Positions 59,901-64,000 of a stretch of DNA of 64,000 nt are shown one piece after another. Positions within the stretch are counted from its first letter, which is position 1. The number at the start of each line of letters is the position of its first letter. Source of the stretch: Allobosea sp039673065 (GTDB taxonomy: Bacteria > Pseudomonadota > Alphaproteobacteria > Rhizobiales > Beijerinckiaceae); assembly GCF_039673065.1 (NCBI RefSeq), contig NZ_JBDJKW010000017.1, positions 1 to 64,000 on the forward strand, written 5' to 3'. The notes below the pieces were generated by a model that was not told where the DNA came from, made no database searches, and saw only the letters and a list, made by a program, of their open reading frames with translations. A program made the translations under genes and the position numbers.

Positions 59901-60098
59901 GGCGCGGGCAAGGAGACCCAGCAGTCGATCGGCACCGGCGTTTTCGGCGGCATGATCAGTGCGACCGTGCTCGCCCTGGTCTTCGTGCCAGTGTTCTTCG
60001 TCGTGGTGACCGGCATCGCCGAACGTCTGCGCCGCGCGCGCAGCGCTCCGGCCGCGCCCGCTTCGACGACGACGGAGCCGGCGCAGCCGGAGCGGTGA
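56949..60098 (+). CDS. RND multidrug efflux permease, HAE1 (AcrB/MexB) family
   Basis: A 1049-residue trimeric proton-driven pump. The start FFIDRPVFAWVIAIAIALSG, the loop PTERYPAITPPTISISATYP, and GIIVDDAIVVVETVERLMAQ in helix 4 with the paired Asp residues for proton relay are all diagnostic. TLTPALCATML, FLPDEDQGYVLTSIQLPPDA, and the late GLSAKNAILIVEFA with the conserved Lys confirm the second half. Full length, no frameshift seen. Exports lipophilic compounds from the periplasm and outer leaflet; its substrate range cannot be told. Convergent with the cytochrome gene after 12 bases. Confidence 0.96.
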   Translation: MAAFFIDRPVFAWVIAIAIALSGAIAIPRLPTERYPAITPPTISISATYPGASPQAMSDGVVGLIERELSSVRNLLSFESATDMSGTATITATFRSGTSPELAQVDVQNRLKTVEPRLPQAVRQLGLTVEAVSSGFLLLLDIASTGAAHDEVSLGDYAVRNIADELKRVPGVGRVQLFAAERAMRIWIDPVKLSAHALTFGDVTTAIAQQNLQIAPGALGAEPTTAEQRVTVPFAVDGRLRTPEDFRAIVLRANPDGSSLSLGEVARVELGAQSYAFATRSDGKPVATLAVQLAPGANAVTTSGAIRARMSDLARAMPEGMTYSIPFDTAPFVRVSIEKVLVTLLEAMALVFLVMFLFLQNIRCTLIPAIVAPIALLGTFAVMLAAGYSINVLTMFGMVLAIGIIVDDAIVVVETVERLMAQEGLSPREATIRAMGEITGAVIGITLVLTAVFAPMALSGGSVGVIYRQFALAMAVSILLSAFLALTLTPALCATMLRPLPGHGAKTGFFGWFDRRFERLTTRYTGLVARLVGQPRRVMAGFAAILVLLGLAFARLPSAFLPDEDQGYVLTSIQLPPDATANRTRAAAAIIERHNAARPAVRHTVSILGFGFSGSGPNAALIYTMLKDWGDRPGISAADEVARIEQAARAIREGSVVTMLPPAIDGLGTTSGFALRLEDRAGRGSAALAAAKDRLLALAKESPVLTGVYEEGLPPGSRIRLTIDRQKAQVLGVPFTVIAETLGAALGSTYVNDFPNLGRVQQVIVQAEATARMNLDDVLRLPVRNAAGQSVPLSVLVTPAWETGPLQLVRYNGYPAVRITGSAASGRSSGEAMREMERLAGQLPPGFAVVWTGQSLQEQQAGAQGPLLLALSMLVVFLVLAALYESWSVPLAVMLVVPLGLVGAVAAVMLRDMPDDVFFKVGLVTIIGLSAKNAILIVEFARVARARGLNAAQAAVEAARMRLRPIVMTSLAFTLGIVPLMIASGAGKETQQSIGTGVFGGMISATVLALVFVPVFFVVVTGIAERLRRARSAPAAPASTTTEPAQPER

Positions 60099-60110
60099 CG
60101 GGCAGGCCCG

Positions 60111-60692
60111 TCAGGAGCGCGACGGCCACATCCGCGGCAGCACGTCGGTGGGGCCGTTCCGGTCCTGCAGACGGTGCTTCAGCGTGCCGGCGACATGCAG
60201 GGCGACGCAGGCCAGCAGCAGATAGGCCGCGTATTTGTGCAGGGCCTGGAAGACCGCGAAGGCTGCGTCGTTCTTCGGCAGGATCTCGGGCACATGCGGC
60301 AGGAAGAAGAACGGCACGCCGTCGCTCTGGGTGAAGCTGCTCGACATCGCGTAGCCGAGCAGCGGCGTCAGCAGCACGAGCGCGATCATCAGGCGATGGA
60401 TGGCGTGCGACAGGAACCTTTCCCAGCCCCGCAGCGCGGCGGGGGGCTCGGGCAGCACGGTCCGCTCGCGCCAGCGCAGGCCGAGCTGGACCAGCGCCAG
60501 CAGCCAGACCAGGATGCCGAACTGCTTGTGGTTCACATAGAAGAAGCCGGCGGTGGCATCGTCCTCGGCGAGGCCGGTCATGTGCCAGCCGGCAGCGATC
60601 AGCGCCAGGATCAGGATCGCCCGGATCCAGTGCAGGATGCGCATCGGGCGCGGATAGACGAGGCCCCGCGCGGGTTGCGGCAGTTCGGTCAC
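60111..60692 (-). CDS. cytochrome b561 family membrane protein
   Basis: A 193-residue four-helix di-heme-type cytochrome. Haem-ligand His candidates lie in RILHWIRAILILALI, VNHKQFGILVWLLAL, LSHAIHRLMIALVLL and LHKYAAYLLLACVALHVAG, the usual b561 pattern. It can pass electrons from quinol to periplasmic acceptors or oxygen species. The start is GTG 60692 with GAGG seven bases ahead (MTELPQPARGLVYPRP), which leaves a short N-terminal tail. Upstream in-frame codons are not family-like. Confidence 0.9.
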   Translation of the reverse strand: MTELPQPARGLVYPRPMRILHWIRAILILALIAAGWHMTGLAEDDATAGFFYVNHKQFGILVWLLALVQLGLRWRERTVLPEPPAALRGWERFLSHAIHRLMIALVLLTPLLGYAMSSSFTQSDGVPFFFLPHVPEILPKNDAAFAVFQALHKYAAYLLLACVALHVAGTLKHRLQDRNGPTDVLPRMWPSRS

Positions 60693-61120
60693 GTGATGTC
60701 CTCGGTTGGCGGCACGGGTCTCGCCCGGCGCGGGATGCTGCGGGTTAGGCCACGCCGCGCCGCGGACTGCCAATGCACGACGTCGTGAGGCGCAGAGGCC
60801 GCTGGTTGGGCACGGGATTCATCGACAGCACAGGATCGCGATCGCCAGCACCGGGCCGAAAAAGGCGGCGACCAGCATGGTCGCGCCCGCGAGACGGCGC
60901 AGCGGCGGGGCGAGGCGAGGCGGTGGTAGACAAGGCACGCGGCGGCTCCGGGCGCGGCAGGGCATGCGGCCCGGATGACGGGCCCGGCGCCAGAGACCGG
61001 CATTCCCTTGCGCGAGCATTACGGCGGCTCCGGCCGCGCCGAAGCGTAATCTTCGTGTAAGGATGGCGGCCGAGAAGCGCGGCTTCCAAGCGCCGCCGCG
61101 CCGAAAAGGGTCGATCATCA
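60693..61120. other. intergenic region between cytochrome b561 and the OmpR-type system
   Basis: 428 bases between divergent genes. No confident gene. A minus-strand frame of 48 codons (60819-60965) with a basic start and one hydrophobic stretch (LAGATMLVAAFFGPVLAIAI) could encode a tiny membrane protein, but it lacks a ribosome site. The promoters for both flanking genes must lie here; I see no clear consensus. Confidence 0.4.
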
Positions 61121-61789
61121 GTGCGCCTGCTCGTGATAGAGGACGATGCCTCGCTGGGTCCCTGGCTGCGCGACGCCCTGGAGGCCGCGCTCGGCGGGGC
61201 GGACCTCGTCACGACGCTCGACGAGGCGCAGGCGGCGCTGCAGGTGCGCCCCTTCGACCTGGTGGTGATGGACCGGCGCCTGCCCGACGGCGATGCCGTG
61301 ACGCTGATCGCCAGCATGCGCCGGCTCACCCCGCGCCCGAGCATCCTGGTGCTGACCGCGCTCGACGATCCCAACGACATCGCAAAGGCGCTCGACGCCG
61401 GTGCCGACGACTATCTCGCCAAGCCCTTCGAGCCGGTGGAGCTGATCGCGCGGGCACGCGCCGTGCTCCGGCGCAACCAGCTCGACCAGAAGGGCATGAC
61501 CAGCGTCGCCAATCTGCGCTTCGACACCTTCGCGCGCACCGCCTATGTCGACGATCATCCGCTGATCCTGCCGCGGCGGGAACTCGCCCTGCTCGAGGCG
61601 CTGATGCGCCGGGCCGGGCAGGTGGTGCTGCGCGAGGCGCTCGACAACGCCGTCTACGGCTTCGACGACGAGATCCAGTCCAACGCCATCGACGCCCATC
61701 TCTCGCGCCTGCGCAAACGCTTGCGGGAAGCCGGCTGCCGTGCGGAAATCAAGGCCCTGCGCGGAATCGGCTATCTGATGTCGGAATGA
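61121..61789 (+). CDS. OmpR/PhoB-type response regulator
   Basis: A 222-residue transcription factor. Receiver: LLVIEDDASLGPWLRDALEA, phospho-acceptor Asp in LVVMDRRLPDGDAV, LVLTALDD, and LAKPFEPVELIARA. Winged-helix DNA-binding domain: ILPRRELALLEALMRRAGQV then SNAIDAHLSRLRKRL and IKALRGIGYLM. The start is GTG 61121. Its stop overlaps the kinase start (ATGA). As the closest two-component pair to the RND pump and cytochrome b561, it may control them in the manner of QseBC- or PmrAB-like systems; this is inference. Confidence 0.93.
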   Translation: MRLLVIEDDASLGPWLRDALEAALGGADLVTTLDEAQAALQVRPFDLVVMDRRLPDGDAVTLIASMRRLTPRPSILVLTALDDPNDIAKALDAGADDYLAKPFEPVELIARARAVLRRNQLDQKGMTSVANLRFDTFARTAYVDDHPLILPRRELALLEALMRRAGQVVLREALDNAVYGFDDEIQSNAIDAHLSRLRKRLREAGCRAEIKALRGIGYLMSE

Positions 61790-63117
61790 GGATGTCGCTG
61801 AAGAGCCGGTCGATCGCCTCCTCGGCAGCCATGCTGCTCGGGGGCCTGATCTCGGCATTGCTGTTCTGCCTCTTCCTCGGCTTCATCGCCTTCTACGGCG
61901 ACGACGGCGCCCTGGCGCAATACGATATGGCGGCCGAGATCAAGCGCTCCGTCCGCACGGACGAGGCCGGCCGGCCGCAGATCGCGCCGACGCGCCGGCT
62001 CCTCCGCTTCCAGCGCCAGTTTCCGGCACTCTGGTACGTGGTCACCACGCCGAAGGGCAGCGTGTCCTATGGCGAGATTCCGGCCCGTGTCGCGGCCGGT
62101 CGCGCGCTCTGGGATGCGCCGCAGCCGCGTTCGACCTACGACGCGGGCGGGTCGGAGCTGCGCCTGGTCCAATCGACACGCGCCGGCGAGGGCGCCAGCG
62201 TGCTGATCGAGGTCGGCGGCGCGATCTACAGCAGCGCGGAGACGGTGGTGTCGCTGCTGCGCGAGCCCGACATGACCTCCACTCTGCTCGTCGCGGTGAT
62301 GACCATCATCATCCTCGCCACGATCCTGGTGGTGCCGACCCTGATCGTGCGACCGGTGCGCCGCGCCGCCGCGGCTGCCGAGGACATCGGCGCGCGCGAC
62401 GGGGTGCGGCTGCCGGTCGATAACCAGCCCACCGAGCTGAAGCCGCTGGCCGTCGCCTTCAATCGCGCGCTCGACCGCATCGACGCGGCCACCGCCGAGC
62501 AGCGGCGCTTCCTGTCGAACGCGGCCCATGAGCTGCGCACGCCGCTGACCCGGCTGCGCACCCGGCTCGAACGCGTCGAGGACCGCGAGATCAAGGCGGA
62601 GCTGGTCGGCGAACTGCACTCTCTGTCGGCCACCGTCACCATGCTGCTCCAGCTGGCGCGCCTGACCTCCCAGCCCATGGAGATGCAGCGCATCGACCTC
62701 GTTCCGGTGGTGCGCGACGCCGTCGCCCGCGAGGTGCCGACCGCGCTGGCGAGCGGCGTCGAGCTCGAGCTTCGCGGAGAGGCGCCGGTGACGGTCTCCG
62801 GCTCGGCCCAGGCGATCGGTATCGGCCTGTCCAACCTGCTGCGCAACGCGATCCAGCACGGCGGCAGCGGCGGCCGGGTGGTGATCGAGGTCGCGGCGCC
62901 CGGACGGGTCTCGGTGATCGATTTCGGCCCCGGCATCGGCACCGCCTATGACGGGCGCGCCGTGGTCGAGCCCTTCGCGCGCGGCAAGCAGGACGCCGCC
63001 GGAACCGGGCTCGGACTCGCCATCGTGGCGCAGGTGGCTGCGCTGCACGGCGCCGGCCTCGCGATCGAGGAGACGCCGGGCGGCGGCACCACGGTGACGC
63101 TGAACTTCCCGCACTGA
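61786..63117 (+). CDS. sensor histidine kinase, partner of the OmpR-type regulator
   Basis: A 443-residue membrane kinase starting at ATG 61786 in overlap with the regulator stop. Two membrane segments, near residues 14-40 and 160-185, enclose a periplasmic sensor region. A HAMP-like linker (RPVRRAAAAAEDIGARDGVR) follows, then the H-box RRFLSNAAHELRTPLTRLRT, N-box LSNLLRNAIQHGG, VIDFGPGI and AGTGLGLAIVAQVAALHGA. A classical HisKA/HATPase kinase, full length. The signal is unknown. Confidence 0.94.
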   Translation: MRMSLKSRSIASSAAMLLGGLISALLFCLFLGFIAFYGDDGALAQYDMAAEIKRSVRTDEAGRPQIAPTRRLLRFQRQFPALWYVVTTPKGSVSYGEIPARVAAGRALWDAPQPRSTYDAGGSELRLVQSTRAGEGASVLIEVGGAIYSSAETVVSLLREPDMTSTLLVAVMTIIILATILVVPTLIVRPVRRAAAAAEDIGARDGVRLPVDNQPTELKPLAVAFNRALDRIDAATAEQRRFLSNAAHELRTPLTRLRTRLERVEDREIKAELVGELHSLSATVTMLLQLARLTSQPMEMQRIDLVPVVRDAVAREVPTALASGVELELRGEAPVTVSGSAQAIGIGLSNLLRNAIQHGGSGGRVVIEVAAPGRVSVIDFGPGIGTAYDGRAVVEPFARGKQDAAGTGLGLAIVAQVAALHGAGLAIEETPGGGTTVTLNFPH

Positions 63118-63195
63118 ACCCGGGCCGCCACCCGTAATGCGGCGGTAATCCTGACGGCGAGACTGGCGCACATCGACCAGTCACCGGGATCCACC

Positions 63196-63477
63196 ATGCG
63201 CAACGTCGCCACGCTTCTTCTCGGCGCAGCCCTCGCCACCGCCCTGCTCGCGCCCTCGGGGGCACGGGCCTGGACGGATCGCGACGATCTCCTCACCGGG
63301 GCGCTCGCCGGGGCCGCCGCCGGCGCGCTGGCAGGATCGGTCTTCGGCCCGCCGCCTCCCGCGCCGATCTACCGCGCCCGCCCGTCCTGGAGCCGGCCGC
63401 TGCCGCCACACCGGGTGATCGAGGTCTATCGCCACGATCCCTGGGACGAAGACGACGACGAGGACTGGGACGACTGA
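63196..63477 (+). CDS. small exported protein with glycine-zipper-like segment and acidic tail
   Basis: A 93-residue protein. The signal peptide is MRNVATLLLGAALATALLAP ... ARA, cleaved before WTDRDD. The mature part has a glycine/alanine zipper (LTGALAGAAAGALAGSVFG), a Pro-rich basic middle, and an acidic C-terminus (WDEDDDEDWDD). No function known. The zipper could insert in or associate with a membrane. It follows the kinase by 78 bases. A very strong hairpin follows. Confidence 0.75.
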   Translation: MRNVATLLLGAALATALLAPSGARAWTDRDDLLTGALAGAAAGALAGSVFGPPPPAPIYRARPSWSRPLPPHRVIEVYRHDPWDEDDDEDWDD

Positions 63478-63506
63478 TCCTCAGCCGCCCACGCGCCTCG
63501 CGTCTC

Positions 63507-63543
63507 GTCTCGCCGCCGGCAATCGCCCTGCCGGCGGCGAGAC
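63507..63543 (+). terminator. strong hairpin after the small exported protein
   Basis: A perfect 15-base stem, GTCTCGCCGCCGGCA (63507-63521) and TGCCGGCGGCGAGAC (63529-63543), with loop ATCGCCC, 29 bases after the stop and 28 before the next gene. No T-run. Most likely a transcript end. Confidence 0.7.
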
Positions 63544-63571
63544 CTCCTCCTGCCATGATCGCATTGCTCCG

Positions 63572-64000
63572 ATGAATTCTCCCGCCGGCGACTTCGCCAC
63601 GCCCGCCCCGCCGCCGCCCGCCCCGCGCCTGCTCGGCGAGGTCCTGCGCCTCCTGCAACCCTTCTGGCGGCTGATCCTGCTGACGACGCTGGCGGGCGGC
63701 GCCGGCGGCATCGCGATGGCCTGGGCGCTGTCGCTGATCAACGGCGCCCTCGCCTCCGCCACCTCGACCGGCATGCTCGTCGGCCTGGCCGCCCTCTGCG
63801 GGCTCAGCCTCGTCGGCCAGCTGATCGCCGGCATCGGCAACAGCCTGCTCGGCCAGCGCATCGTCGCGCGGCTGCGCCAGGACGTCTGCGCGCGCATCCT
63901 GCGGGCGCCGCTGGCCCAGATCGAGCAGATGAAGAGCCCGCGCCTGCTCGCCGTCCTCAACGGCGACGTCGAGAAGATCGCCGAGTTCGGCAACCATTTC
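63572..64000 (+). CDS. ABC exporter, cyclic peptide/siderophore type (3' partial)
   Basis: Only the first 143 codons are in the window. A Pro-rich start is followed by LLGEVLRLLQPFWRLILLTT and membrane helices (AGGAGGIAMAWALSLINGAL; GMLVGLAALCGLSLVGQLIA). Next comes a coupling-helix-like stretch with LGQRIVARLRQDVCARILRA and IEQMKSPRLLAVLNGDVEKI, typical of the half-size SyrD/PvdE-like exporters. The ATPase domain lies beyond the window. ATG 63572 is the first reasonable start after the hairpin. Confidence 0.8.
   Translation, partial: MNSPAGDFATPAPPPPAPRLLGEVLRLLQPFWRLILLTTLAGGAGGIAMAWALSLINGALASATSTGMLVGLAALCGLSLVGQLIAGIGNSLLGQRIVARLRQDVCARILRAPLAQIEQMKSPRLLAVLNGDVEKIAEFGNHF

Noticed and set aside
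60819..60965. Possible 48-codon membrane protein on the minus strand
   Set aside because: One hydrophobic stretch but no ribosome site and no known family; not enough to call a gene.
1..64000. CRISPR arrays, insertion sequences with transposases, rRNA genes, riboswitches
   Set aside because: No regularly spaced repeats, transposase motifs, rRNA sequence or recognisable riboswitch consensus were seen on either strand.

Overview
The window comes from a high-GC alphaproteobacterium of the Hyphomicrobiales (Rhizobiales) type. A Bosea-like organism is my best guess, from the overall gene families rather than any marker gene. Genes are dense, with many ATGA/GTGA stop-start overlaps and several GTG or TTG starts. 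Opposite-strand open frames are abundant because of the base composition; I treated nearly all of them as shadows.

Layout. 0-7 kb: the 3' part of a flavin disulfide reductase, an orphan histidine kinase, a LexA-like S24 repressor, DUF952-pyrD, a small secreted protein, a small membrane protein and a NarL-type regulator. 6.8-13.8 kb: the DNA-ligase-associated repair cluster. ATP-dependent ligase and beta-lactamase-fold exonuclease are on the minus strand; Lhr-core helicase and PdeM phosphoesterase are on the plus strand, with a TPR-methyltransferase between the two arms. 13.9 kb: tRNA-Thr(GGT).

From the tRNA to about 30.9 kb the sequence is richer in A/T and reads as an accessory region. It holds a membrane protein and a YciE-type ferritin-like gene, an AI-2E transporter, a CopG/PHA-depolymerase pair, a PAS-HWE kinase with a convergent lone receiver, small rhizobial-type proteins, a sugar module (mannose-6-phosphate isomerase, GT4 glycosyltransferase fused to a glycosidase-like domain, GH130) and a ParB-domain DNA methyltransferase whose 3' end has recombined into another small gene. 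Two EcfG-type general-stress promoters are visible, one a perfect match. No integrase is seen.

30.9-64 kb returns to the high-GC chromosomal style and is mostly catabolic. First come arginine deiminase with two APC permeases, a GlcD-like flavoprotein and an aldehyde dehydrogenase. Next is a D-apionate-type cluster (ApnO-like oxidoisomerase, LysR regulator, RuBisCO-like protein, OiaK-like kinase). An MFS exporter and serine hydrolase follow, opposite a LysR regulator. Then a cluster centred on HMG-CoA: binding protein, enoyl-CoA hydratase, class III CoA-transferase and HMG-CoA lyase on one strand, PucR-like regulator and HMG-CoA reductase on the other. The end holds an RND efflux pair, cytochrome b561, an OmpR-type two-component system, a small secreted protein and the start of an ABC exporter.

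The most interesting points are the HMG-CoA hub, the split ligase-associated repair cluster, the possible beta-mannan storage or turnover module, the stress promoters in the accessory region, and the recombination junction near 27,988.
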